From: CAXBBB01 sp963841855
Lineage (GTDB): Bacteria; Bacteroidota; Rhodothermia; Rhodothermales; BA12
Assembly: GCA_963841855.1 (NCBI GenBank)
Contig: CAWJEJ010000001.1
Coordinates: 1,177,369-1,241,368 of the forward strand
Direction: 5' to 3'
Length of the DNA: 64,000 bases
Positions within the stretch are counted from its first letter, which is position 1; the number at the start of each line of letters is the position of its first letter. The translations under genes and the position numbers were made by a program. Below, one piece after another: positions 27,184 through 36,831 of the stretch. The notes beneath the pieces are model-generated. The model searched no databases. It was not told the DNA's origin and worked only from the letters and a program-made list of their open reading frames with translations.

Positions 27184-30126
27184 TTATCGGCCTGCGGGCG
27201 CGCGATCCTCGGGATAGAGGATGAATCGAGCGTAGCGGTCCATGTCGAGGTACGCTTGCGCGGCGTCCTGCACGTCCTGAGCCGTCAGCGCGGCGACGCG
27301 GGCGTCGTACCCAGACACGTTCGACAGGCTCTCGCCCGGACGCATGCCGTAGAAGTCGAGCGTGCTAACCCAGAAGCCGTTGGTGCGCAGGCTCGTCTCC
27401 TGTGAACGGCGCAGCTGCTCCTTAATCTTGACCATATTGGCGGCCGAAGGTCCGTCATTGCGCAGGCGTTGGACCTGCTCGAGAACGGCATCGGCGAGTT
27501 CGACGGCGCGGTCGGGGTCGCACGTGAACTGGATCATCACCTCCTGCTCGGCCCTGGGCTCGTCGTCGCGCTGGCCCCGGACGGCGGGCGAGTAGACGCC
27601 GCCGCGGTCTTCGCGCAGATCCTCGCGAATCTGGATGCCTAGAACTTCAACCATTGCCTGGTGCGCCAGGCGCTGATCGGAAGCGTAATCCATCGGGCCG
27701 TAGAACGTCATCATGACTGTGCTTTGCGGCGCGGCACCTTTGTAGATGTCGCGGATGGTGACGGCGTCCGGACGCGACGGCTCTACGTCGAGTGTGGCAT
27801 CGTCTCGCGACTGGGTCGGCAGAGCGCCCAGGTAGAGACGAGCCAAATCGGTCATCTCATCGCGGTCAAACGAGCCGACGAACGTGAACAGGAAGTCGCT
27901 TGCATCGGCGAAACGGTCCGTATAAAACGTCTGCAACTGGTCGGTCGTCAGCGCTTGGACCTGTTCCACCGTGGGAAAAGGCTGCTGGCGCGGATGGTTG
28001 TCGTAGAGCGCTTCGGCCTGCGCCTGAGCCATCGCGAACTGGGGCACACTGCCCAAGTTGGGGATAACACTGGCGAGTTGCGTCTGAAGGCGGCTCAGTG
28101 CGGCCTGGTCGAAATTCGGCGTGGCGAAGTAGGCATAGACCAGCTGCATCGCGGTCTCGGCCTGCGACGGCTCGAAACTGCCGTTGAAGCCTTCGCTCGT
28201 GCCGCCGACATACGGCGTGACGCGAACGGTCTTGCCCGACAGCATCTTGTCGAGATCGGTCTGGCTCATGCCCGCGACGCCGCTCTGCGTGGCGATCTGC
28301 GAGGCGACGCTGGCTGCGAAGTACTCGTCGTCACTCACGCGCGACAGGCCGCCCGGCGAGGTAGCCGTAAAGACGACCTCGTCCGTTTTGTAGTCCGTCT
28401 GCTTGAGGCGAATGCGGACCCCGTTGCCCAGCACGATCTCGGTCGCATCGGCTTCGGGCAGTTCCATCACGCTGGCGATGGCCACTGGCGCCAGGCCTTC
28501 CGGCACCAAACCGCCGCCCTGAACGCCGTCGTCATAGGGCTGGATGTCTTCGCTGGCGACCATCGACTCGGCGCGCTCGAACATCATGCGCAGATCGGCA
28601 TCGGTGGGCTCGTCGCTGTCGGGGCGATCGGTCATCGTGGCGATGACGAGGCGGTTGTCGGTTCGCAGCAGATCGTCCACGAGAGCGTTTACGTCGGCGG
28701 CCGCCATTGCGGGGAGCAGTCGTCCAGCCAGAGCATACTCGGCTTCGGCTCCGGGAACGGCGTTGCCTTCGAGATAGAGGCTGACCAGTTCGGCGGCGCG
28801 GGCGCGGCTGTTGGTCGTCTCGCGTTCGTTGTAGGCGCGCTCATACCCGCGCATCACGTCGGCGCGGGCGCGGTCAAGTTCGCCATCGGTGAAGCCGTAG
28901 CGGCGGACGCGTTCGATCTCGCGCATCAGGCCCGTGAGCCCGTCACCGACTGCGTCCGGTCCGCTGACCTGGGCCGAGATGCCCAGCAGTTCGAGCGGGC
29001 GCATGAAGCCCTGGCGGTAGACTCCGGCTCCCAAGAACGGCGCGGCCTCCTGCCTCGTAACTTCGGCGAGGCGAGCGTTCATCATGCCGCTGAACAAGCG
29101 CTCGGCCAACCGGCGCTCGAAATCGCCTTCGGTCTGAACGGCTCGGGACGGAATCTTGAAGTTGACCTCGACCGACGCTACAGGATACTCGGGGTCGGTG
29201 ATCGAGCGGACGATCGTTTCGCTGTGCGGCGGCACCTCGAACACGCCGCTCATTCCCTTGGTAGCCGGATTTTCGAGACCGGCGAAGTGCTCGCGGATCA
29301 TCGCTTCGGTAGCATCTACGTCTACGTCACCCACGACGACGACGGCCATGCGCTCGGGGCGGTAGTAGGTCTCGTAGAAGTCGCGCATCCGCTCGGCCGA
29401 GCCGCGCATGACGACCGACGTATCACCGATGGGCAGGCGGTCGGCGTAGCGGCTGCCATAGGCGTAGGCCGGAACGAGTTGCTCCAGAATGCGACCCTGG
29501 GCCGACTGCTGGCGCGCGCGCCACTCTTCCATGATAACGCCGCGCTCGCGGTCGACTTCTTCCTCGCTGATCGTGGCAGCGCTCGCCCAGTCTTCGAGCA
29601 CGTCGAAGGCCGTCTCGTAGAGGCCTGCACTGTCGGTCGGGATCGTCAAAGTATAGACGGTCTCATCGAACGAGGTGTAGGCGTTCAGGCCGACTCCGAA
29701 TCGCATGCCGGCGTTTTCCAGAAAGCTGATGATTTCGTTCTTCTCGAAGCGCTCGGTTCCGTTGAAGAGCATGTGCTCCAGGAAGTGCGCGAACCCAAGC
29801 TGATCCTCTTCTTCGAGGGCCGATCCGGCGTCGACGACCAGCCGCATCTCGGCGCGTCCCTGCGGCTCGGTGTTGCGGTCGACGTAGTAGGCCAGCCCAT
29901 TTTTGAGCATACCGGTGCGAACGCCCGAGTCGAGTTCCAACTGTGCGTCACCCGGCATGTCCATCCGCTCTTCCTGGGTGGGAGCGGCAGGCGCGGCAAC
30001 GTCGCCCGAGGGAACGTCGCCCGTAGCGGCGGGCGGTGGTGAAGCGGGAGGCGTCGGCGGCGCGACGGACGTGCAGCCGGCGATGACGAGGGCAAGGGCG
30101 CACGAAGCGCTTAGCAGTCGAGACAT
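27184..30126 (-). CDS. M16 family metallopeptidase lipoprotein (two-domain)
   Basis: A 980-residue insulinase/pitrilysin-type peptidase made of two tandem M16 halves in one chain. The leader ends V-I-A-G-C (Cys18), so it is a lipoprotein. The first half holds the inverted zinc motif H-F-L-E-H (114-118) and the downstream Glu in E-R-G-V-I-M-E-E-W. The second half lacks the zinc motif, as expected for the inactive partner domain, and contains F-T-F-V-G-S-F-D. Such enzymes degrade peptides in the periplasm. A Pro/Ala-rich spacer (residues 22-50) separates the lipid anchor from the peptidase. It is a single-gene unit with its own terminator. The 263-bp gap upstream separates it from the divergent sugar dehydrogenase. 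Confidence 0.95.
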   Translation of the reverse strand: MSRLLSASCALALVIAGCTSVAPPTPPASPPPAATGDVPSGDVAAPAAPTQEERMDMPGDAQLELDSGVRTGMLKNGLAYYVDRNTEPQGRAEMRLVVDAGSALEEEDQLGFAHFLEHMLFNGTERFEKNEIISFLENAGMRFGVGLNAYTSFDETVYTLTIPTDSAGLYETAFDVLEDWASAATISEEEVDRERGVIMEEWRARQQSAQGRILEQLVPAYAYGSRYADRLPIGDTSVVMRGSAERMRDFYETYYRPERMAVVVVGDVDVDATEAMIREHFAGLENPATKGMSGVFEVPPHSETIVRSITDPEYPVASVEVNFKIPSRAVQTEGDFERRLAERLFSGMMNARLAEVTRQEAAPFLGAGVYRQGFMRPLELLGISAQVSGPDAVGDGLTGLMREIERVRRYGFTDGELDRARADVMRGYERAYNERETTNSRARAAELVSLYLEGNAVPGAEAEYALAGRLLPAMAAADVNALVDDLLRTDNRLVIATMTDRPDSDEPTDADLRMMFERAESMVASEDIQPYDDGVQGGGLVPEGLAPVAIASVMELPEADATEIVLGNGVRIRLKQTDYKTDEVVFTATSPGGLSRVSDDEYFAASVASQIATQSGVAGMSQTDLDKMLSGKTVRVTPYVGGTSEGFNGSFEPSQAETAMQLVYAYFATPNFDQAALSRLQTQLASVIPNLGSVPQFAMAQAQAEALYDNHPRQQPFPTVEQVQALTTDQLQTFYTDRFADASDFLFTFVGSFDRDEMTDLARLYLGALPTQSRDDATLDVEPSRPDAVTIRDIYKGAAPQSTVMMTFYGPMDYASDQRLAHQAMVEVLGIQIREDLREDRGGVYSPAVRGQRDDEPRAEQEVMIQFTCDPDRAVELADAVLEQVQRLRNDGPSAANMVKIKEQLRRSQETSLRTNGFWVSTLDFYGMRPGESLSNVSGYDARVAALTAQDVQDAAQAYLDMDRYARFILYPEDRAPAGR

Positions 30127-30389
30127 GGAAGAGTGTCGAGTGGTGGAAGGAATTGATAAAGAGGGCGTGGCGTGTGCAATCTACTGTTTAGCTCGCCAAC
30201 AGTTACGCCGAGCAGAGGAAATCCAGTAGGATTCCGCGTGCCGAGACGCTCGGACAGCCGGTAGCGAGGGCCTTTCGGTCACTACCGGCGAGAGCGGCCG
30301 TGAAGGATCTGTCGCTGGCGGGCGAGCGAGAAACAGCAGGGCGGTCGCGCTGGTGCAGAGCCTACTTCCCACTCTCACACCGCTCCACC

Positions 30390-31517
30390 ATGCGCTTGCT
30401 CGTCCTCCTCGCGTTTCTCCTGCCTGACCTGACGGCGTCGGCCCAGCCCGGCCCCAAGCAGGTCGCCTCTCTGGTCACCGAAGCCGGACCCGTGGCGCTC
30501 TACCGCGTCGCCGACGAACTAAAGCGGCCTTGGGCGATGACGTTCTTGCCCGATGGCCGGATGCTCGTGACCACGCGCGGCGGCGACCTCTTCGTCATTA
30601 CGGGTGATGGTCACGTGTCCGAGCCGATAGGCGGCACGCCAACGGTCTACGCCCAAGGCCAGGGCGGGCTGCTCGACGTAGCGCTCGACCCCGACTTCGC
30701 GGCCAACGGCTACGTCTACCTCAGCTTTGCGCGGCCCGGCCCCGGAGGCAGCGCGGCGACGGCGGTCGGACGCGGACGCCTGTCCGGCGACAGCCTGGCG
30801 GGCTTCGAGACGCTGTTCACCCAAGAGCCCTACGTCACCGGCGACAAGCACTTCGGCAGCCGCATCGCGTTCGGCCCCGACGGCATGCTCTACCTCGCGA
30901 TGGGCGAGCGCTTCCAATTCGATCCGGCCCAAGACACGAGCAACCACCTGGGCGCAGTCGTCCGCCTCAACCGCGACGGCTCGATCCCGGCCGACAATCC
31001 AATGGTAGGATCGGCGGGGCAGGACGCCATCTGGTCGTACGGACATCGCAACATCGAAAGCGCCGCCTTCGACCCGGCGACGGGCGAGTTGTGGGTCGTC
31101 GAGATGGGACCGCTGGGAGGCGACGAACTCAACCGCGTCGAAAAGGGCGCCAACTACGGCTGGCCGACGGTTAGCTGGGGCATGAACTACGACGGATCGG
31201 AGATCCCCGACCCGTCGACGCGGCCCGAGTTTACCGACGCGGCCCGGTGGTGGTCGCCCGTGATCTCGCCGTCGGGCATGGCGTTTTACGTCGGCTCGGT
31301 CTTTCCCGAGTGGACCGGCAGCGCGTTCGTCGGCAGCTTGACGCGGCAAGGCGTCGTCCGGCTGGTGCTGGACGGAGGCGTGGTGACGCACGAGGAGATC
31401 CTACCGCTCGAACACCGCATCCGCGAAGTCGAAGCCGGACCCGACGGCCACCTCTACGTCCTGACCGACTCGGACGACGGCATGCTGCTGCGCATGGATC
31501 CGCTGACGAGCGAGTGA
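30390..31517 (+). CDS. PQQ-dependent aldose sugar dehydrogenase-like protein
   Basis: A 375-residue exported beta-propeller of the glucose/sorbosone dehydrogenase family. The signal peptide is residues 1-19 (ends T-A-S-A-Q). Family blocks run in order: L-P-D-G-R-M-L-V-T, G-Q-G-G-L-L-D-V-A-L-D-P-D-F-A, H-F-G-S-R-I-A-F-G-P-D-G-M-L-Y (its His aligns with the catalytic-base His of soluble glucose dehydrogenase), W-S-Y-G-H-R-N and E-M-G-P-L-G-G-D-E-L-N (calcium/PQQ region; the usual E-H-G-P is E-M-G-P). It would oxidise a sugar in the periplasm using PQQ. No pqq biosynthesis genes are present. Its stop overlaps the GTG start of the TonB receptor. ATG 30390 directly precedes the leader. Confidence 0.88.
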   Translation: MRLLVLLAFLLPDLTASAQPGPKQVASLVTEAGPVALYRVADELKRPWAMTFLPDGRMLVTTRGGDLFVITGDGHVSEPIGGTPTVYAQGQGGLLDVALDPDFAANGYVYLSFARPGPGGSAATAVGRGRLSGDSLAGFETLFTQEPYVTGDKHFGSRIAFGPDGMLYLAMGERFQFDPAQDTSNHLGAVVRLNRDGSIPADNPMVGSAGQDAIWSYGHRNIESAAFDPATGELWVVEMGPLGGDELNRVEKGANYGWPTVSWGMNYDGSEIPDPSTRPEFTDAARWWSPVISPSGMAFYVGSVFPEWTGSAFVGSLTRQGVVRLVLDGGVVTHEEILPLEHRIREVEAGPDGHLYVLTDSDDGMLLRMDPLTSE

Positions 31518-33580
31518 GCGATACCCACCGCCCGCGCGACGGCCGATATACCGTCGCTCCGCCCAACCGATGCCGCCGATGCATTGGGCTCGCAAGTCTC
31601 GGGCTGACGCTTCTGCTGACGACCGTCTCGGCGCGCGCGCAGACGGACACCACGATCGTCCTCGATGCCGTCGAGATTACCGCAGCACCCTTCCGCCTCG
31701 ACGCCGCGACGGCGCCTTTGGCGCTGACCGTGCGGACGCGTTCCCTGGCCGAGCAAGCGACCGATCCGGCGACGAGCCTGGACGCGCTGGGCCGCGGACT
31801 TCCCGGCGTTTGGATCTCGGACCGCGGCAACGCTTCGACGGGCGAACGCGTGCTGATTAGAGGCACCGGAGGGCGAGCGGCATTCGGCGTCCGAAGTACG
31901 CACGTCCTGCTCGACGGCGTCCCGCTGACGCTGGCGGACGGGCAGTCGCAGCTCAACGTCGTCGACGCGGCGCTCGTCCAATCGATCGAGGTGATCCGCG
32001 GCCCGGCGTCTACGTTTTGGGGAAGCGGCTCGGGGGGCGTGCTCGCGCTCTCGACTCGGGCTGTCATGGACGCTCCGCGCGTGACGGCGCGCATCGGCGG
32101 CGGCGCATATGGCTTGGGGCAGGCGCAAATCGCCGTTCGTCCCAGCATGTCCAACGGGCGACTGTCGCTCTGGGCGTCGGCGCAGCGGTCGGACGGCTAC
32201 CGCGATCACAGCGCCTACCAGATGGCGCGCGGTGGGCTCTCGGGTGAGCGGATGTTGGAGGGCGGCCGATCGGTCGGCGTCGTACTGCTGGGCGCGTGGA
32301 TGCCCCGGGCCGAGTCGCCGGGCGGAGTGACGGCCGAGGAGGCAGCCGAGAATCCGCGCCAGACGCGCGCGCTGTCTGTCACGCGAGACGCGAGCAAAGA
32401 AGTCGCGCAGGGACACGCCGCCGTGACGTATCGCCAGCCTGTCGCAGGCGCCGCGCTCGCGGTCGCGGTCGGCGGCGGAGCGCGCAGGCTGCGCAATCCC
32501 ATCGTGCCGCGCTACATCGCGCTCGACCGGTGGACGACGTTTGCGCGCGCGACTCTCGAAGGCGGACGCGCCGTCCGATGGGCGCTTGGGCTCGAAGGCG
32601 AGACGCAGCGCGACGACCGCGTCGAGACGACCAACGTGGACGGTCGCCGCACCGATGTCCTCCTCACCGATCAACGCGAAGCCGTCGACTCGGGCGCCGC
32701 GTTCGGCCGCGCGACGCTAGACGTGTCGAGCCGCCTGGCTGCCACCTTGGCCGCACGCGTCGACGCTCTGCGCTACGCCGCCACGCCCGACGGTGCATCT
32801 GAGCGCGCACGCACCGTAACGGCGTTCAGCCCATCGGCCGGCGTCACCTACCGCATCACCGACAGCCGGACGGCCGCCGTCGCCTATGCCAACGCTTCGC
32901 TCGCCCTCGACGCGCCGACGACGACCGAACTAGGCAACCGCGCCGACGGCAGCGACGGCTTCAACGACGATCTTTCGCCCGAACGCACCCGAGCGCTCGA
33001 AGCCGGGCTGCGTGTGACGCGGAGCCTGGGCGGAGGCACGGTCGGGCTGGACGTCGCCGCGTTCGCCTCGCGCGTTACCGACCTGCTCGTTCCCCGCGAG
33101 ATCGACGACGTGACGTTTTTCGCCAACGAGGGGACGGCCGACTTTTCGGGCGCCGAGTTAGGCCTGAGCGCTACCCACGTCCAGCTGGCAGCGGGACGGC
33201 TGGACGCGCACGCCGCCGCGTCCGTTCAGATCGGCACGCCACCGCTGGGCTACCCACCGCGCCTGGCCACGTGGACGTTGACCTGGACCGCCGGCGCGCC
33301 GCTTCCTTTGGTGATCGGTATTGACGGCGAATCCATCGCCACCTACTCGGCCGGTGATGCGCCGCTGGACGTGCCGGGGTATACCGTCGTCCATCTCAGG
33401 TTGGGAGCGTCGGCTCTGCCGGTCGGGCGCGGTACAACGGTCTCGCCGTTCGCCTCGGTCCGCAACGTCACCGACGCGCGCTATTCGGGTTCAGCCATCG
33501 TCAACGCATTCGGCGCGCGCTTCCTCGAACCGTCACCCGGACGCCACGTGACAGCCGGCATCTCGGTGTCGATCCGGTAG
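31514..33580 (+). CDS. TonB-dependent outer-membrane receptor, coupled to the sugar dehydrogenase
   Basis: A 688-residue receptor with an N-terminal leader (signal core L-G-L-T-L-L-L-T-T-V-S-A-R-A-Q), a TonB-box-like segment (V-L-D-A-V-E-I-T-A), a plug domain (V-L-I-R-G-T-G-G-R-A, V-L-L-D-G-V-P-L-T, V-I-R-G-P-A-S-T-F-W-G-S-G-S-G-G-V) and a long strand-rich barrel ending in S-V-S-I-R. The frame is open further upstream, but inside the dehydrogenase gene. The GTG at 31514, which overlaps the dehydrogenase stop as GTGA, gives translational coupling and a proper leader. There is no carboxypeptidase-like extension of SusC type. The ligand is unknown; PQQ or a sugar acid are possibilities from the pairing. 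Confidence 0.9.
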   Translation: MSDTHRPRDGRYTVAPPNRCRRCIGLASLGLTLLLTTVSARAQTDTTIVLDAVEITAAPFRLDAATAPLALTVRTRSLAEQATDPATSLDALGRGLPGVWISDRGNASTGERVLIRGTGGRAAFGVRSTHVLLDGVPLTLADGQSQLNVVDAALVQSIEVIRGPASTFWGSGSGGVLALSTRAVMDAPRVTARIGGGAYGLGQAQIAVRPSMSNGRLSLWASAQRSDGYRDHSAYQMARGGLSGERMLEGGRSVGVVLLGAWMPRAESPGGVTAEEAAENPRQTRALSVTRDASKEVAQGHAAVTYRQPVAGAALAVAVGGGARRLRNPIVPRYIALDRWTTFARATLEGGRAVRWALGLEGETQRDDRVETTNVDGRRTDVLLTDQREAVDSGAAFGRATLDVSSRLAATLAARVDALRYAATPDGASERARTVTAFSPSAGVTYRITDSRTAAVAYANASLALDAPTTTELGNRADGSDGFNDDLSPERTRALEAGLRVTRSLGGGTVGLDVAAFASRVTDLLVPREIDDVTFFANEGTADFSGAELGLSATHVQLAAGRLDAHAAASVQIGTPPLGYPPRLATWTLTWTAGAPLPLVIGIDGESIATYSAGDAPLDVPGYTVVHLRLGASALPVGRGTTVSPFASVRNVTDARYSGSAIVNAFGARFLEPSPGRHVTAGISVSIR

Positions 33581-33594
33581 AGACGATCTGCCGT

Positions 33595-35715
33595 TTAGGC
33601 CGCCGACGGGAGGTCGACGGTCACGCGGCAGCCCGCTAGCGGTTCGCTCTCGATTCGCACGGCTCCACCCATCAGCGCGACCGTCTTTTGGACGACGGTC
33701 AGCCCTAGACCGCTTCCTTCGTAGCTGCGCGCTAGACCGTCGGAGCCCTGCTGGAACGGCGCGAACACGTGCGCCAGAACGCCGGGCTCTATGCCCACGC
33801 CGCTGTCCTCGACGACGAGCCGCGCACCTCCGTCGACCTGCTCGAACGCTACACGAACGCTTCCGCTCTTGGTAAACTTGACGGCGTTGTCGAGCAGATG
33901 CGTGGCGACGCGCTCCACCAAGTGCGGGTCCAGCGCCGCCGACCATCCGGGCTGCACGTCGACCGCGAACGTCAATCCACCTGCACGCGCGGCGCGCAGG
34001 GCGGGCTGGACGGCTTCGGTAATCAGAGAGTGAGCGTCGGTGCGAACGGGAGCGTGCGCAACTTCTCCGGCTTCGAGTTGCGCCAGTTCCAAAACGGACG
34101 ACAGTGTGCTCATCAACCGGCTTCCGCTGGCCCGAATCATGTCGGTGAACTCGCGCGCTTCGTCGGGCACGTCGTCTTCGAGCACGTCGGCACAGGCGAG
34201 GATGGCCGAGATCGGCGTGCGGATCTCGTGGCTCATGTTGGTCAGCAGAGCCGTGCGTAGGCGGCTGATGCGTTCGGCTTCGGCTCGGGCGGCCTCGGCG
34301 GCCTCACGGGCTTCGCGCTCGGCGTGCAGGCGCACCGAATCGGACACGTCGGTGAGCGCACCGATTAGCGTCACCGATCCGTCGCGCGCGATCTGCTGGA
34401 CCCAGTTCGCCTCGAAGTGCAGCGCGCGGCCGTCGGCGTGCAGCACGTCGACCCGGCGCTCGGTTCGGCTCGCGTCGATCTCGTCCCACGAGTCGACCGC
34501 GCCGACTACGTTGGACAGGGGGTTCCCAGCAGATCAGCGACAGGACGCCCCGTGCGATCCTCCCAAGCCTCGTTGAGATAGTCGAAGACTCCGTTCGTCG
34601 CCCTAAACACCACGTCGTGCAGGCCGGACAGGATGACGCGCTGGTCGCGCTCGCTCGACTCGACGCGGTGATGCAGACGGGCGTTGCGCAGCGCGATTGC
34701 AGCCTGGTCGGCGATGGCTTGGGCGAGCCGTTCGGAGCGCGCGTCGAACGCGTCGGCGGCGGCGTGCCCGAAGACGAGCGCGCCCAGCACGTCACCGCTC
34801 GAACTGGATACGGGGACCGGTCAGCACGCTCCGTCCGAGAAAGGGCGCGTCAGCAGGCGTGGACGACACGACCTCGCCTAGACCGACTTCCTGCGCCTGG
34901 TTGGAAAAGAGCGAACCGGTCCGACCTGCCGCGAAGCGCTCGAAGACCGACCGCGGTGCGCCTGTGCAGGCGGACACGTCGACGCCCGATGCGCGCGCAG
35001 GTGCAGCAGCCAGAAACGCGCCTGCCGAAGCGCCCAGCAGATCGACGGCCGCGTCGACGACGGTGTCGACCAGCCGATCGGGGTCGAGTTCGGATGCCAG
35101 CCTCGTGTTGATGGCGGTCACCGTAGCGAACGCCTGGGCCTCGTCGTTGGCGCGCCGAGCGGCACGCTGCTGCGCACCGGCTTCGGCACGCAGCGCGATC
35201 TCGGTCTCGACGGACGCCACGAGCGACCGCATCGCCGTCAGATCGTCGTCCGTCCACGCGCGCGGCTCGCTGTCGATAGCGCACAGCGAGCCCAGCACGT
35301 TGCCATCGGGCGCATGAATCGGTACGCCCAGGTAAGCGATCACTCCCAGATCGGCGATGGCGAGGTTGTCGCGCACGACCGGATGCTCGCGCGCGTCCTC
35401 GACTACGAGCGGCTCGTCCGTCGCCACGACGTGCTGGCAGAACGAGTGCGACAGCGGCGTTTCACGCGCCTCGCCAGCCGCGCCTCCCAGTCCCAGCGCA
35501 CTCTTGAAAAACTGGCGGCGCGCGTCGACCAGCGAAACGAGCGCGACCGGAACGCGCAGCACGTAGCGCACCATCGCGCTGATGCGGTCGAACGCGATTT
35601 CGGCCTCGCTGTCGAGCAGGCCGGTAGCCTCCAACGCTCGGAGACGCTCGGCATTAGCTATTTTGGACGCACACGAGCGATGTGGCGGCGTGGTGACGAA
35701 AGGCTGAGCGAGCAC
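33595..35715 (-). CDS. GAF-GAF-PAS sensor histidine kinase, frame interrupted twice
   Basis: One kinase of about 706 residues is split by two indels. The first piece (34792-35715) is an N-terminal GAF domain (L-D-S-E-A-E-I-A-F-D-R-I, then F-C-Q-H-V-V) and the start of a second GAF. The middle (34506-34790) is in another frame: G-A-L-V-F-G-H-A-A-A-D-A-F-D, then a PAS domain. The last piece (33595-34446), back in the first frame, carries M-S-H-E-I-R-T-P-I (His73 of that piece) and the ATPase motifs N-A-V-K-F, D-S-G-V-G-I-E and G-S-G-L-G-L. The breaks are at 34797 and in a G run at 34518-34522. Net change is zero. Cytoplasmic, orphan kinase. A stop at 34792-34794 would end the protein if the breaks are real. 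Confidence 0.82.
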
Positions 35716-36017
35716 GAGGAGGGGCGGCGTGATGAGCGCGGAGAACGATGCTTCGCTTTATCGGCTCCGAGCGGACCCTATTAAACCGAAAGCCGCGTGC
35801 AGCGCAACCGACCGAACTCTGAGGTATGCCTATCCGCCCCAAGCTCAGCTGCTGCAAGCGTAGCGAAACACGTAGGCCACAACGAACAGAGCGAGATCGC
35901 CGCGCCGCGCGACTCTATAGAGCCCCGCTCTCTCGCAGCGGTCTCCCTCGGGTTGCACGCGCCTGAGACTACATCGTCCAACGGCGGCGTTGCTAGCGGC
36001 TTTCTCGCTGCGGCGTC
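35716..36017. other. Intergenic region upstream of the GAF kinase
   Basis: 302 bp between the GAF kinase start and the stop of the DUF4130 gene, both on the minus strand. I see no gene, repeat or clear terminator. It must hold the kinase promoter. The base composition is slightly less G+C rich than the flanking genes. Confidence 0.4.
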
Positions 36018-36831
36018 TCAGCGGTTGCGGATTTCGATCGCCTCGGGCAGGTAGCGCCAGTAGCGCTTGGGCATGTGGCGCATTTGCAAGTCGGGGTTGC
36101 GGCGCTCGGGAATGTCGACCGACCGGAAGTACGCACGCCACAGCGACTCGGAGTGCGACGGACTGGAGCGGTTGGCTTGATTCCACACGTCGTCGGGGAA
36201 GTCGTCTTGAATCGACAGCCGCTCGCCGTTCCAGACGATACCGTACTGTCGGCGCGCGTCGAGGATGGCCCAGCGCATGGCGGGGAAGCGGCGTTTGAAG
36301 TGAGCGCCGATCAGCGGAAGCACGTCGCACTCGGGCTCGACGAACGAGACATAGGTGCGCTCTTCGTTGGTCAGCGCGTCGGGCGTCTCCAAGTCGCCGA
36401 AGCGGACGAAGGCGTGCATCCGGTGGACCTCGCGCGACACCATCCGGCCGAGCCGCAGTCCTTCGAAGGCTGGTTCGAAGCCGACGTCTTCGAGCACGTC
36501 GCTTCCGTGCGAGAGCAGCGCTAGCGCCAGCCGCACCGCCGTTCGGTCCGCGCCGGGCTGCTCGCTGAGCACGACGCGGTAGAGCAGCCGCAGCGCGTTG
36601 CCCCTACCCCGGCGCGCGATGCGCTCTTCGAGATCGGCGGCGGTCTTGGAATCGGTCTCGACGTAGTCGGAGCGCCGAACAGTCCGCCCTGGGCCGCCTG
36701 CCCCAGCGCACGACCGACAGCGGAACGCGGCCCTCGCGCTCGGCCTGGGCGACGACGCACAGCAAGCCGTCGAACGTGCCGTCGTAGCCCACGTCGCCTC
36801 CCAGCGGCGGCTCTTGGTACAGCCGGGTCAC
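36018..36831 (-). CDS. DUF4130 family DNA-repair partner protein (TIGR03915-like), frame interrupted twice
   Basis: A GTG start at 36831 overlaps the stop of the radical-SAM gene (GTGA) and opens V-T-R-L-Y-Q-E-P-P-L-G-G. The frame then breaks at a C run (36701-36704) and again near 36666. In the recovered reading it continues G-G-L-F-G-A-P and Y-V-E-T-D-S-K-T-A-A-D-L-E-E-R-I-A-R-R, then V-L-S-E-Q-P-G-A-D-R-T and E-V-H-R-M-H-A-F-V-R-F through to H-M-P-K-R-Y-W-R-Y-L-P-E-A. With two bases restored it has about 271 residues. It resembles the small family always encoded beside the radical-SAM protein (TIGR03915, DUF4130). Its activity is unknown; a role in DNA metabolism is proposed from the pairing. 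Confidence 0.8.

Noticed and set aside
26924..27217. A 97-residue plus-strand frame in the AT-rich island
   Set aside because: No coding character, it overlaps the terminator of the M16 gene, and its end runs into that gene on the other strand.
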